Of a stretch of 64,000 nt of DNA, positions 1 through 12,493 are shown one piece after another. Within the stretch, counting starts at the first letter, position 1, and the number at the start of each line of letters is the position of its first letter. The translations under genes and the position numbers were made by a program. The notes under the pieces were generated by a model that searched no databases, was not told where the DNA came from, and saw only the letters and a list, made by a program, of their open reading frames with translations. Source of the DNA: Siphonodentalium dalli (lineage: Eukaryota > Mollusca > Scaphopoda > Gadilida > Siphonodentaliidae); NCBI GenBank assembly GCA_032622095.1, contig CP136061.1, positions 265,898,790 through 265,962,789 on the forward strand, written 5' to 3'.

Positions 1-424
1 CCAAATTCGTGAGAGGATGTAGCGTTTGTTTGAGTGGAGTCTGATATGTGCGCAAATTGCGCGGCATTTCTCGAGATTACAATAACCTGATCACACAGCT
101 GTAGTATCGATACGCGAGCGGATGGTGAGCTTCCAGGGATTGGATCAGTTATGTTCGCGTGCTCAAATTTTAATTATATATGACGTGTCGGTGAAGCATT
201 TAGTCTGCAAACATCTGACGGTCAGAATGCTCTGATATCAATTCCATCATGTGAGCTTCGTTACACGCTATTGGCTTTAAATGTGCGAACGTGATAAATT
301 ATTCAGTACACACGCATCATCATCGTCATCATCAGTACACACGCATCTGCATGACATGCTGAGGACATCACATCCATTCTGATAACGCGGCAAATCCCAT
401 TTTAGACAATTCTGGTAGGGCAAA
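1..424. other. No gene recognised; short direct repeat
   Basis: No open frame, splice-flanked exon or known repeat was recognised. A 15-bp word (cagtacacacgcatc) occurs at 304-318 and 333-347, separated by a TCATCATCG-type microsatellite. Confidence 0.5.
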
Positions 425-426
425 GG

Positions 427-790
427 AATGTTAAGAAAAAAGTACCGTTATTTTTTTAGTTGTCATTGTTGTGGCGTTCGGCTAATTCGAGCGATTTGAG
501 CAAAATCCAGTTGTATGAAACATTCAAGAATATACATATTTTTAAATTTAATAATGGTGGTGCTTGGGTTGGCAAAACGACAAGACTAGTCATATGGAGT
601 ATGGCCAGCTTGTAACAACCAACAGAGCCATCATTAAAGTAAATCACTATTAATATATATACATGTCTTTGAGTGTTTTTACACATAGTGGGTTGCCCTT
701 GGTGTGGTCAGGTCAGATTAACACCGCGAAAATGACAACTTTAAATAAAGTGATGGTACTTTTCCTTAACAACATCAGTTGGTCCTACCA
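427..790. repeat. Dispersed inverted-repeat element, diverged
   Basis: The arm at about 427-545 is the diverged reverse complement of a stretch found on the plus strand at 4455-4580, and also at 8015-8140. The arm at 715-790 matches the same family in direct orientation (gaaaatgacaacttta, then ttaacaacatcagttggtcctacc in pieces). The two arms therefore oppose each other, as in a small non-autonomous DNA transposon. The open frames in it are stop-poor by chance and show no domain. Ends and target duplication were not resolved. Confidence 0.5.
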
Positions 791-1149
791 GCATCATAGC
801 AATTCAGGTGGACCCACCAGCATCATATCAAATTAATAGGGCCAATTATCCAGGGGTGGGTTCATGAACTTCATGGTTCGTGCAGCGAGCACCAGCTCTA
901 AGATGGCACTGAGGTGACAAGTTTTCCGCCCTCTCCTGCTCTCTCGGAAATCTCAGTTCCCTATATATATACTGCCGGAAATTAAAAAGAAATGACGACA
1001 ATGAACTGGAAGCATTAGCAAACTTGACATATCTTTCTGAACTATTGGTAATGTTGAAAATAAAAGGGAGATAAGCCATAATGAGGCGGAAACAGGCGAC
1101 ATATGTTTTTAGCAGAAAATTTTATTTCTGGTAGGAAATATTGTTTGTC

Positions 1150-1875
1150 TTAACCCTTCCATGGCGGGAGCTTCCTAAAATTTTCCGACAATCATGTGCC
1201 AATGCATTCTCTTATATATGCGAATCTCCCATAGGCAAAACGCCCGTTAATTGCTAAAAACAAGACTTCTGTGTGTTCCCTTAATCCCTTAAAGTAAAAA
1301 TATGAAGTGGGACATAATGCTTATACATGTGCCTTCGTTGTATCACGTTTCGAGGATCAAACTATGTCGATGTTAATCCGTGAATATACTTATACCTTTC
1401 ACGACGGTAGTTGCGCTGGTGCAACATTAAAGACTCTGTGCCAATGGAATATCTTATATGTGCGAGTTGACCATATAAGAGAATGCATTGGCCTGACAAC
1501 TTTTTATCATTTTTTATTAATTTTTCTTACGTTCTTTAACAATTGTTATCATTTTTTTTTTATCATTTTTTCTTACAATTCTTGAACAATTTTTATAAAA
1601 TTTTTTATCATTTTTGTTCTTATATTCTATTACAATTTTTAAACTTTTTTCTTATTCTTTAAATTTTTTATCATTTTTTCTTGCTTTTCTTTAACAAGTT
1701 TATTATTTTTCTTACATTCTTGATAATTTTGTATCATATTTTCTTAAATTCTTTAACAATTTTTATCAATTTTTTATCATCATTTCTTAGAAATTCTTAC
1801 ATTCTTTAACATTTTTTATGCATTGGCATAGGGTTTTCGCAAACAATCAGGAAGCTACAGTCACGGAAGGGTTAT
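1150..1875. mobile_element. Diverged double-hairpin element with T-rich array
   Basis: The left end TTAACCCTTCC and the right end GGAAGGGTTAT are inverted, and the match continues inward with gaps (agcttcct / aggaagct, tgtgccaatgcat / atgcattggcata). Near 1197-1235 and 1438-1495 it carries decayed copies of the hairpin sequence that is nearly perfect in the elements at 11833, 26648, 29056, 46420 and 48852. The centre (about 1500-1815) is an expanded, imperfect array of a T-rich unit of the type tttttatcattttttcttac. The left flank is TTAA; the right is TTAT, probably a mutated target duplication. It looks like an old relative of the TTAA family. Confidence 0.6.
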
Positions 1876-2445
1876 ATAAGGACTACAAATGCATCGGAAC
1901 TATTCTTTGAGGTGATATGAATTATCACCCCTTCACAATAACAGCAATACTCCCGTTAATTGGCTAGCTTCAAATTACATTTGAGAAAAATAATACAATC
2001 TTATATTAAAGAAAACTTTCTAAATCAAATATGTCCAAAGCTCTGGACAAATATAGTTTGAGTTGTTAGCAAATTCCAATGCAAGTTTTGTGATGAAAAA
2101 CCCCTAGCTGAAGATATAAATTATCATCCAGAACCTACAGTTCGAACATAACAAATATTAGTAAATCTGGTGTTTGATACCTTTCGAATATTGAACTACT
2201 ACCGATACGAATTACGAATAGAGTACGTACTACGTCACTAGAATTTGGGTTATTTCTACCAGCTGTCGTGTTGCCATGTCCATATTTACGATTACAGTTA
2301 CGAGAAGCCAAGCATGGCATGGTTATGCACACAATAATCACGTCAATCATAACCACATCACCTTACTGCGAGTGGCAATCAGTGTTTTCACAATGGGAAT
2401 CGTAGTCGTCAATTCTGCGGACGGGTCTTTGTACCGTCAGAAAAA
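1876..2445. other. No gene recognised
   Basis: Open frames of 66-73 codons occur on both strands with no domain, splice context or codon pattern that suggests coding. The stretch leads into the 48-bp minisatellite, and the first unit-like words (ttacgactactattag) appear at its right edge. Confidence 0.45.
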
Positions 2446-3778
2446 AACAATTACGACTACTATTAGCTGTTCGTAATTCTTATCAGTAGTAGTTCAGTAT
2501 GCGACTACTATTAGCTATTCGTAATTCTTATCAGTAGTAGTTCATTATGCGACTACTATTAGCTGTTCGTAATTCTTATCAGTAGTAGTTCAGTATGCGA
2601 CTGCCATTAGCTGTTCGTAATTCTTATCAGTAGTAGTTCAGTATGCGACTACCATTAGCTGTTCGTAATTCTTATCAGTAGTATTTTATTATGCGACTAC
2701 TATTATCTATTCGTAATTCTAATCAGTAGTAGTTCAGTATGCGACTACTATCAGCTATCCGTAATTCGTATCAGTAGTAGTTCATTATGCGACTACTATT
2801 AGCTATTCGTAATTCTTATCAGTAGTAGGTCGTTATGCGACTTCCAATAGCTATTCGTAATTCGTATCAGTAGTAGGTCATTATGCGACTATTAGCTATT
2901 CGCAACTCTTATCAGTAGTAGGTCATTATGCGACTAATATTAGCTATTCGTAATTATTATCAGTAGTAGTTAATTATGCGACTACTATTAGCTATTCGTA
3001 ATTCTTATCAGTAGTATATGATTATGCGACTACAATTACCTATTCCTAATTCGTATCAGTAGTAGTTCATTATGCGACTACTATTAGCAATTCGTAACTG
3101 TTATCAGTAGTAGGTCGTTATGCGACTACTATTAGCTATTCCCAATTCGTATCAGTAGTAGGTCGTTATGCGACTACTATTAACTATTCGAAATTCTTAC
3201 CAGTAGTAGATCAGTATGCGACTACTATTAACTATTCGTAATTCGTATCAGTAGTAGTTCATTATGCGACTGCTATTATCTATCGTAATTCGTATCAGTA
3301 GTAGGTCGTTGTGTGACTAATATCAGCTATTCGTAATTCTTATAAGTAGTAATTCATTGTGCGACTACTATTAGCTCGCCGTAATTCTTATTAGTATATA
3401 GTAGTTCATAATGTGACTACTATTAGCTATTCGTAATTCTTATCAGTAGTAGTTCATTATGCGATTACTGTTAGCTTTTCGTAATCCTTATCAGTAGTAG
3501 TGCATTATGCGACTACTATATATTATTTATTCATAATTAGTATCAGTAGTAGTTCATTATGCGACTACTATAAGCTATTCCTAATTTTATCAGTTGTAGT
3601 TCATTATGTAACTAATGTTAGCTATTCGTAATTCTTATCAGTAGTAGTTCAGTGTGCGACTACTGTTAGCTACTCGTAATTCTTATCAGTAGTAGTTCAG
3701 TGTGCAACTACTGTTAGCTAGCCGTAATTCTTATTAATAATTGTTCGTTCTGCGAAAGATATCTATTATCTACTGTGG
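2446..3778. repeat. Minisatellite, 48-bp unit, about 27 copies
   Basis: The unit reads gcgactactattagctattc followed by gtaattcttatcagtagtag and ttcattat, 48 bp in total. Copies differ by point changes (gtt/att, cagtat/cattat, ggtcgttat) and small indels, so the array is not freshly homogenised. Each unit contains a weak dyad (gactacta against tagtagt). The last units (from 3535) belong to the large duplication and recur at 7095-7320. Confidence 0.9.
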
Positions 3779-3924
3779 GCGGTAGGAACCTGGAATTCAA
3801 TTGATTTAGGTACATTTTGTGATTGCAAATCCAACCGCATACATAATTTCATGCGAGAATGTGAGCTAGATAAATGAACCCAAATTTATGTCAAATTGCC
3901 AGTTTGTCTAGTAATTTTGCCAGT

Positions 3925-4262
3925 GTTTGCATGTACCTGCAGTCTTTTGACTTGATTGATATACCCCGTTCTCAGTCCAGTGTGTGAATGTACCCGCAGT
4001 CTTGGGAATTGATTGATATACCCCGTTCTCAGTTCAGTGTGTGAATGTACCCGCTGTCTTTTGACTTGATTGATATACCCCGTTCTCAGTCCAGTGTGTG
4101 AATGTACCCGCAGTCTTTGGACTTGACTGATATACCCCGTTCTCAGTCCAGTGTGTCAATGTACCCGCAGTCTTTGGACTTGACTGATATACCCCGTTCT
4201 CAGTCCAGTGTGTGAATGTACCCGCAGTCTTTGGACTTGATTGATATACCCCGTTCTCAGTT
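3925..4262. repeat. Tandem repeat, 57-bp unit, six copies (copy A)
   Basis: ccccgttctcagt recurs at 3964, 4021, 4078, 4135, 4192 and 4249, exactly 57 bp apart. The unit includes tgtgtgaatgtacccgcagt and ttgattgatata. Variants are limited to a few positions (gggaattg, tcaatg). The array is repeated inside the large duplication. Confidence 0.92.
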
Positions 4263-4888
4263 CACCATCTCCTTGGATCAGCGCTCAGTGCACTAATGTA
4301 AATTTGATCAAATTGACAAATTGCAATTTAGGTCACAAGCCATTAGGCTGCGGCGCGGGTCATGCTCTTAAAATGGACCTGTCGCCCAGTTGACCGCACT
4401 AATGATACAGTTATTCGTGTCGCTTTACAAACACCAGCGTAGCCATTATAATTTATTTTCTTCAAAAGTACATATAATCTTGGATGTTTCATACACACAC
4501 TGGTTTTCTGTCAAATCGCTCGCATTAGCCAAACGCCCAGAAAATGACAACTTTAGAACAAATAGCGGTACATTTTCTTAACGGCATCAGTTTGTCCTAC
4601 CATAACTATAGCAATTGAGAGGGACCACCAGCATCATATTTTTTACACAGCCACGTCGAAGTCATAAATGCATATATACCGAGCCATTATATTTTTCGGG
4701 TAAATGAATAGCCAGCTTTTGACACTTCCAATGAGTACCCAGGTTTTATAAAATTGGCGTTCGGGTTGTTTTTGTTTTCTTTATCTCAAGATGGCTGTTT
4801 TGTATAATGGAAAAGAAAGGAGCGTACACATGAATCCTGCACCTGGCCAATTCAGTAGGGCCATGACGTTTAGAAAAAGATCACTCAC

Positions 4889-5135
4889 AAAAGTGATAAT
4901 TATAATAAAAGCTTGGAACCCAAGTGCCAGTATGAAACAATGGTACCCCAAGTGCTTCAAAAGTATTGACAGTCTGTGGCAGTTCAGTGTCATTAATATA
5001 AAGGCCCACATTCGATCCGTTTCCAATAATTCTACATACCATTTTCGTACTTGTTTCCGTGCTATACGGAGATAAATAAGATATCGCGCCGATTCCAGTG
5101 CAAACTATGATAAACATCACCCGCTTTCTGAACAT
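4889..5135 (-). CDS. Candidate first exon of a type II membrane protein (copy A)
   Basis: I do not recognise the product. The minus strand is open without a stop from 5348 to 4881, unusually long for this AT-rich sequence. From the methionine at 5135 it encodes a short basic start (MFRKR), a hydrophobic stretch (about residues 7-22) that could be a signal anchor, and then a hydrophilic part with two N-glycosylation sequons (NGS, NDT) ending in a Trp/Tyr-rich segment. The frame meets a good splice donor (GTGAGT) just before its stop, which is why I end the exon at 4889. This is the layout expected of a Golgi enzyme or other secretory-pathway protein, but no catalytic motif is visible and no second exon was found. 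The frame also extends upstream to a methionine at 5348. It could be a chance ORF. Confidence 0.3.
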
Positions 5136-6043
5136 TGGACTTAGTCGCAAACCATAGGCATATACAATGCTAAAATTATAACACAGTAACCGTATTTGGT
5201 ACCGAATAGGGAACCGTTTGCTTCTTGGTGGGAAACCAAAAGACGAAGATGATGTTTTCTGTGTCTCTGACCGAAGAACCCGGGGCTTATACTTCCACAT
5301 TTGCCCGTCGGCGCGGTACTTGGGGCAAGGAATTGATATTTTTGTCATTCAGATGGTCTCTCGCACAATGTTGAATAACTCTTTCGATGCACTCTGACTT
5401 CCATGGACAGAAATAACATTTCAGATGCATTTTCGCGGTAAACATATCGAAATACATCAAAACTAATCCGTAAAAAATAAATAGTCGCTAAGAATCAGGA
5501 ACAGCTAATATAAATACCATTATACAATCCGCATCTATTTAAAATGTTCTCAAAGAATCCGCAGCGGGAATTAAAAAGGCCGGAGAATGTTTTACTTTTT
5601 AAAACGCCAATAGCTCGACGAAATATGCGTGTTTCTGTTATTAACTTTAACAATATAAAATATATTCAGTCGGTAACATTTCAGCCAAAATGACCGATTT
5701 TAGTGGTGGATTTAAACACTGAAATACTAGCTGATGACAAAAAAAGCACTGCATTTAAATGTTTAGTTTGGATTTGGTGTTAATCTCCCAGATTATCAAC
5801 AGATAAACATTAATGTTCAGAAATTATTCAATGGGCGTCAAATGTCATGCGTTTACTTACAGACGAAGACGGCCCGTGCGAATATGGACCCAGAGAAGTT
5901 GCCCCCATTAATTAGAATGCGATTAAATCGGCCTAATTTGCCTGAGTTAGTGGACATGTTGGCTAATTAATACGTTTATTCTCTGATCGAAAAAATATTG
6001 AGATACAAGTAGAAGATATATACAAAAGATTGAGAATATTGCA

Positions 6044-6287
6044 GTATATGTACAATACATACACGAACTTCCTATCATCGTCATCATTATCATCATGGTA
6101 GTCGTTTTCGTCGTCCTCGTCCTCGAGACATCATCACCGTAGCCGCGTCATCAGTATCACCGTCTTCGTTGTCATCACGTTATCGTCTTCGCATACTCGT
6201 CATCACAATACATATGCAGTATCATTACAGATGATTACAAGTATATGTACAATACATACACGAACTTCCTATCATCGTCATCATTAT
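6044..6287. repeat. 197-bp repeat, 1.2 copies (copy A end)
   Basis: The unit starts gtatatgtacaatacataca and contains a TCATCATCG/TCGTCCTCG-rich middle. One full unit (6044-6240) is followed by the first 47 bp of another, then an abrupt change to (AT)n at 6288. In copy B the same unit is present twice in full, so the boundary of copy A falls inside this repeat. Confidence 0.85.
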
Positions 6288-7094
6288 ATATATATATATA
6301 TTCTTTATTTCCTCCATTCATGGAGATATTTAGAGAATGCATACAATTAATATAAATTATAAGAACATAAACAGGTAACAAAAGTCAACATATTTACAGT
6401 CATCATCTAAGTGGTGAACATGAGAATTACATACAAGATTTCCATTTGCAACAACCATACACATAGAAGCATTCATACTAACAGACACACATCTATAACA
6501 TTGGAGAATTACATGCATGACTTCCATTTATAACAAACAAACTCCCAGAAGCATTCATACTAACAGACACACACAAAACATTGGCGAATTACATGCATGA
6601 AGTATTCATACTAACAGACACACATTCGTTATATGTATAGACAGAGACAGACGACCAGAATGGCAATGTAGCGTTATCGTGTAATGGAATGAACATATGG
6701 TCAAATATCTAATTGGCTCTCCACGATAGGCTAAATGTGATGTGTTATTATACGGTTATATAGATCTTTATATATAAAGAACTGGGACCAGAGAAATAGC
6801 ATACTCCGAGACGACCAAGCCGGAGTTGGACCCAAATCGGGGATCTCTCTCTCTCTGGAAGACCCACAAACGCCAATGCCTTTGTGCAGTCTTACCGACT
6901 CGGAGCCGACCATTTCCCCAGCACCACTCAAGTATATATATTTACTCATTTGTCGTGTCTTCGGATTCTATGGATTCTATGAGTTATGTATAGCATTATG
7001 TCATTACTAGCGTATACTATAAATTGTTTAACTACAATTCAAACAGAGAGGCAATGATATTCTTCCCATAGTTTACAAGTGCAATTAATTATGA
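6288..7094. other. Spacer between the duplicated segments; retroelement tail and 80-bp tandem repeat
   Basis: It opens with an (AT)n run and then tctttatttcctcc followed by atggagat, a motif also seen at 38806, where it likewise abuts an AT-rich microsatellite. On the minus strand this looks like the 3' tail of a LINE or SINE. From 6423 to 6630 a unit of about 80 bp (gaattacatgcatgacttcc ... cattcatactaacagacac) occurs 2.5 times. At 6790-6930 (minus) two short stretches vaguely resemble RNA polymerase III A and B boxes, too weak to call a SINE. No coding sequence is visible. Confidence 0.5.
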
Positions 7095-7484
7095 AATTAG
7101 TATCAGTAGTAGTTCATTATGCGACTACTATAAGCTATTCCTAATTTTATCAGTTGTAGTTCATTATGTAACTAATGTTAGCTATTCGTAATTCTTATCA
7201 GTAGTAGTTCAGTGTGCGACTACTGTTAGCTACTCGTAATTCTTATCAGTAGTAGTTCAGTGTGCAACTACTGTTAGCTAGCCGTAATTCTTATTAATAA
7301 TTGTTCGTTCTGCGAAAGATATCTATTATCTACTGTGGGCGGTAGGAACCTGGAATTCAATTGATTTAGGTACATTTTGTGATTGCAAATCCAACCGCAT
7401 ACATAATTTCATGCGAGAATGTGAGCTAGATAAATGAACCCAAATTTATGTCAAATTGCCAGTTTGTCTAGTAATTTTGCCAGT

Positions 7485-7822
7485 GTTTGCATGTACCTGC
7501 AGTCTTTTGACTTGATTGATATACCCCGTTCTCAGTCCAGTGTGTGAATGTACCCGCAGTCTTGGGAATTGATTGATATACCCCGTTCTCAGTTCAGTGT
7601 GTGAATGTACCCGCTGTCTTTTGACTTGATTGATATACCCCGTTCTCAGTCCAGTGTGTGAATGTACCCGCAGTCTTTGGACTTGACTGATATACCCCGT
7701 TCTCAGTCCAGTGTGTCAATGTACCCGCAGTCTTTGGACTTGACTGATATACCCCGTTCTCAGTCCAGTGTGTGAATGTACCCGCAGTCTTTGGACTTGA
7801 TTGATATACCCCGTTCTCAGTT
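7485..7822. repeat. Tandem repeat, 57-bp unit, six copies (copy B)
   Basis: Same array as at 3925-4262, shifted by 3,560 bp, with the same variant units in the same order. The shared variant order shows the whole array was copied as a block. Confidence 0.92.
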
Positions 7823-8448
7823 CACCATCTCCTTGGATCAGCGCTCAGTGCACTAATGTAAATTTGATCAAATTGACAAATTGCAATTTAGGTCACAAGC
7901 CATTAGGCTGCGGCGCGGGTCATGCTCTTAAAATGGACCTGTCGCCCAGTTGACCGCACTAATGATACAGTTATTCGTGTCGCTTTACAAACACCAGCGT
8001 AGCCATTATAATTTATTTTCTTCAAAAGTACATATAATCTTGGATGTTTCATACACACACTGGTTTTCTGTCAAATCGCTCGCATTAGCCAAACGCCCAG
8101 AAAATGACAACTTTAGAACAAATAGCGGTACATTTTCTTAACGGCATCAGTTTGTCCTACCATAACTATAGCAATTGAGAGGGACCACCAGCATCATATT
8201 TTTTACACAGCCACGTCGAAGTCATAAATGCATATATACCGAGCCATTATATTTTTCGGGTAAATGAATAGCCAGCTTTTGACACTTCCAATGAGTACCC
8301 AGGTTTTATAAAATTGGCGTTCGGGTTGTTTTTGTTTTCTTTATCTCAAGATGGCTGTTTTGTATAATGGAAAAGAAAGGAGCGTACACATGAATCCTGC
8401 ACCTGGCCAATTCAGTAGGGCCATGACGTTTAGAAAAAGATCACTCAC

Positions 8449-8695
8449 AAAAGTGATAATTATAATAAAAGCTTGGAACCCAAGTGCCAGTATGAAACAA
8501 TGGTACCCCAAGTGCTTCAAAAGTATTGACAGTCTGTGGCAGTTCAGTGTCATTAATATAAAGGCCCACATTCGATCCGTTTCCAATAATTCTACATACC
8601 ATTTTCGTACTTGTTTCCGTGCTATACGGAGATAAATAAGATATCGCGCCGATTCCAGTGCAAACTATGATAAACATCACCCGCTTTCTGAACAT
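8449..8695 (-). CDS. Candidate type II membrane protein exon (copy B)
   Basis: Identical to the candidate at 4889-5135: basic start, hydrophobic segment, two sequons and a GTGAGT donor. If the gene is real, one of the two copies is either a duplicated first exon or an assembly duplicate. No promoter or downstream exon was identified for either copy. Confidence 0.28.
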
Positions 8696-9603
8696 TGGAC
8701 TTAGTCGCAAACCATAGGCATATACAATGCTAAAATTATAACACAGTAACCGTATTTGGTACCGAATAGGGAACCGTTTGCTTCTTGGTGGGAAACCAAA
8801 AGACGAAGATGATGTTTTCTGTGTCTCTGACCGAAGAACCCGGGGCTTATACTTCCACATTTGCCCGTCGGCGCGGTACTTGGGGCAAGGAATTGATATT
8901 TTTGTCATTCAGATGGTCTCTCGCACAATGTTGAATAACTCTTTCGATGCACTCTGACTTCCATGGACAGAAATAACATTTCAGATGCATTTTCGCGGTA
9001 AACATATCGAAATACATCAAAACTAATCCGTAAAAAATAAATAGTCGCTAAGAATCAGGAACAGCTAATATAAATACCATTATACAATCCGCATCTATTT
9101 AAAATGTTCTCAAAGAATCCGCAGCGGGAATTAAAAAGGCCGGAGAATGTTTTACTTTTTAAAACGCCAATAGCTCGACGAAATATGCGTGTTTCTGTTA
9201 TTAACTTTAACAATATAAAATATATTCAGTCGGTAACATTTCAGCCAAAATGACCGATTTTAGTGGTGGATTTAAACACTGAAATACTAGCTGATGACAA
9301 AAAAAGCACTGCATTTAAATGTTTAGTTTGGATTTGGTGTTAATCTCCCAGATTATCAACAGATAAACATTAATGTTCAGAAATTATTCAATGGGCGTCA
9401 AATGTCATGCGTTTACTTACAGACGAAGACGGCCCGTGCGAATATGGACCCAGAGAAGTTGCCCCCATTAATTAGAATGCGATTAAATCGGCCTAATTTG
9501 CCTGAGTTAGTGGACATGTTGGCTAATTAATACGTTTATTCTCTGATCGAAAAAATATTGAGATACAAGTAGAAGATATATACAAAAGATTGAGAATATT
9601 GCA

Positions 9604-9997
9604 GTATATGTACAATACATACACGAACTTCCTATCATCGTCATCATTATCATCATGGTAGTCGTTTTCGTCGTCCTCGTCCTCGAGACATCATCACCGT
9701 AGCCGCGTCATCAGTATCACCGTCTTCGTTGTCATCACGTTATCGTCTTCGCATACTCGTCATCACAATACATATGCAGTATCATTACAGATGATTACAA
9801 GTATATGTACAATACATACACGAACTTCCTATCATCGTCATCATTATCATCATGGTAGTCGTTTTCGTCGTCCTCGTCCTCGAGACATCATCACCGTAGC
9901 CGCGTCATCAGTATCACCGTCTTCGTTGTCATCACGTTATCGTCTTCGCATACTCGTCATCACAATACATATGCAGTATCATTACAGATGATTACAA
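9604..9997. repeat. 197-bp repeat, two full tandem copies
   Basis: gtatatgtacaatacataca starts units at 9604 and 9801, and the second unit ends at 9997. The two units are virtually identical, with the TCATCATCG and TCGTCCTCG motifs in the same places. The right flank (9998-10233) holds nothing recognised. Confidence 0.88.
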
Positions 9998-10233
9998 GTA
10001 CGGAATTGACAAAAAGTTATTATGTTCCTAGTATCCAAATAGTCCAAGTATTTTTCGAAACATATATCATGTTTGAATATTTTATAACTATATACAGCCT
10101 CGACTGTGAAGTCAGCAACTTAATTTGATTTAGATAGTGTATGTTCATGTAGGATATAATTGTGAAGTCCGCAATGTTTTCTTAGTTACAACAACACAAA
10201 GAAATGACATAGATCGTGATGAAACGATTGACT

Positions 10234-11642
10234 TTCATACGTTGATCCACGCCGGCCAATATGACATGTCTCTCCAACACGCCGTGATGACAATCCAAGA
10301 CCAACCTTTCATATGTTAATCCATCACGGCCAATATGACATGTCTCTCCAGCACGCCGTGATGACATTCCAAGACCATCCTTTCATACGTTGATCAACGC
10401 CGGCCAATATGACCTGTCTCTCCAGCACGCCGTGATGACAATCCAAGACCATCCTTTCTTACGCTGATCAACGCCGGCCAATATGACATGTCACTCCAGC
10501 ACGCCGTGATGACATTCCAAGACCATATCCTTTCATACGTTGATCCACGCCGGCCAATATGACATGTCTCTCCAACACGCCGTGATGACAATCCAAGACC
10601 AACCTTTCATATGTTAATCCATCACGGCCAATATGACCTGACTCTCCAGCACGCCGTGATGACAATCCAAGACCATCCTTTCATACGTTGATCAACGCCG
10701 GCCAATATGACATGTCGCTCCAGCACGCCGTGATGACAATCCAAGACCATCCTTTCATACGTTGATCGACGCCGGCCAATATGACATGTCGCTCCAGCAC
10801 GTAGTGATGACAATCCAAGACCATCCTATCATACGTTGATCAACGCCGGCCAATGTGACCTGTCTCTCCAGCACGCCGTGATGACATTCCAAGACCATCC
10901 TTTCATACGTTGATCAACGCCGGTCAATATGACCTGTCTCTCCAACACGCCGTGATGACAATCCAAGACCATCATTTTATACGTTGATCCACCCCGGCAA
11001 ATATGACCTGTCTCTCCAGCACGCCGTGATGACATTCCAAGACCATCCTTTCATACGTTGATCCACCCCGGCAAATATGACCTGTCTCTCAAGCACGCCG
11101 TGATGACATTCCAAGACCATCCTTTCATACGTTGAATCACGCCGGCCAATATGACCTGTCTCTCCAGCACGCCGTGATGACAATCCAAGACCATCCTATC
11201 ATACGTTGATCGACGCCAGCCGATACGACCTTTCTCTCCAGCACGCCGTGATGACAATCCAAGACCATCCTATCATACGTTGATCCACGCCGGCCAATAC
11301 GACATGTCTCTCCAGCACGCCGTGATGACATTCCAAGACCATCATTTTATACGTTGATCGACGCCGGCCAATACGAACTGTCTCTCCAGCACGCCGTGAT
11401 GACAATCCAAGACCATCATTGTATACGTTAATCGACGCCAGCCGATACGACCTGTCTCTCCAGCACGCCGTGATGACAATCCAAGACCATCGTTGTATAC
11501 GTTAATCGACGCCAGCCAATACGACCTGTCTCTCCAGCACGCCGTGATGACAATCCAAGACCATCATTTTATACGTTAATCGACGCCAGCCAATACGACC
11601 TGTCTCTCCAGCACGCGGTGATGACAATCCAAGACCATCCTT
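10234..11642. repeat. Minisatellite, 74-bp unit, about 19 copies
   Basis: The unit contains tacgttgatccacgccggcc, aatatgacatgtctctccag and cacgccgtgatgacaatcca and is 74 bp long. Overlapping minus-strand frames of 60-68 codons begin 74 bp apart. Because 74 is not a multiple of three, they are the same sequence read in successive frames, not genes. The variant ccagccgatacgacctg clusters in the right third (11200-11600), suggesting growth by local duplication. The flank 11643-11832 shows nothing else. Confidence 0.93.
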
Positions 11643-11832
11643 GAAAAGATTGTAGAACACTACAGACTGTATGCGCACTCACATTTGTAGGTGCACGAGT
11701 AAACACATGAAAATAAGTACATATAAGAGATCATAGATTAATATATTATCTGATTAGGATGAGTAAACAAGTATAAATCTATTAAACGCGACACCGATGT
11801 ATACCATAGATTACCACCCCATTCACACCAGC

Positions 11833-12213
11833 TTAACCCTTTACCCAACAAACCGGCCAAAACCGGCCAAATAAAGCTTCAACAGCCTAAAATATCTTCG
11901 GTCTGTCTCAATAGAACCATACAAATATGGATATCATTGGAACCGGCTCCTTGACCACATTGTGATAGTTACAGTTATGCCCTGTGCCAATGCATTCTCT
12001 TATATATGCGAGTCGACCATAGGTCGCCTCGCATATATAAGAGAATGCATTGGCCTAAATAAAATCTTTTTTTAACACTTTTTACCATTTTTTCTTACAT
12101 TCTTTAACAATTTTATAATTTTTAATGTGCTAAGCCAATGCATTCTCTTATATATGCGAGGCGACCTATGGTCGACTCGCATATATAAGAGAATGCATTG
12201 GGTAAAGGCTTAA
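11833..12213 (+). mobile_element. TTAA-flanked double-hairpin MITE, copy 1
   Basis: It begins TTAA + CCCTTTACCCAACA and ends GGGTAAAGGC + TTAA. Inside are hairpin P (11986-12054) and its reverse complement P' (12134-12201), separated by an AT-rich spacer. The left arm contains ggccaaaaccggccaaataa and a 120-bp conserved stretch also present in the copies at 26648, 29056 and 48852. Compared with 29056 this copy lacks the CACAGGGCC stretch between P' and the right end. The TTAA flanks and C-rich ends match the piggyBac-type pattern; no transposase is present. Confidence 0.8.
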
Positions 12214-12493
12214 TGATTTGTTGTGTATGCATATATGTACATGTATTGATGATTCGTAGTTGAGGCTATTGTCTCTGAAATGTCTTTTATGACGAGCAGA
12301 GTTACTATTTAAAAAAATGACAACCTCAACACCAGCCATTCTCTCCTTCAACCTGTCCTGTTCATGTAAGCAACCATCCAGTCAACAACCACCAACAGAG
12401 CACCTCGTCAGACCTATATAACCTGAGACATTGATTTGATTTTTTTTCCCAACTGATGACCATTTGACTGTAATTTTGATAATATTCGACTTA

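Larger units (their letters stand above)
3535..6287 (+). repeat. Large direct duplication, copy A (2,753 bp)
   Basis: This segment reappears at 7095-9847 at a constant offset of 3,560 bp. Reading the two copies side by side I saw no substitution or indel; all open frames translate identically. It spans the end of the 48-bp array, the 57-bp array, about 1.8 kb of low-repeat sequence containing a candidate exon, and the start of a 197-bp repeat. Identity begins at 3535/7095 (attag) and ends at 6287/9847, where copy A runs into an AT microsatellite. It is either a very recent tandem duplication or an assembly duplication. Confidence 0.92.
7095..9847 (+). repeat. Large direct duplication, copy B (2,753 bp)
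   Basis: This is the second copy of 3535-6287, with no difference seen. It begins at attag, immediately after unrelated sequence, and continues at its right end into a second full 197-bp repeat unit instead of the AT microsatellite that terminates copy A. The junctions therefore differ, which allows the two copies to be told apart by long reads. Confidence 0.92.

Noticed and set aside
6790-6930. tRNA-derived SINE
   Set aside because: Only loose resemblance to A and B boxes, with atypical spacing; not supportable without comparison to other copies.
10182-11405. Ten overlapping minus-strand frames starting MSSRRAGET
   Set aside because: They repeat every 74 bp and shift frame from unit to unit; they are translations of a minisatellite.
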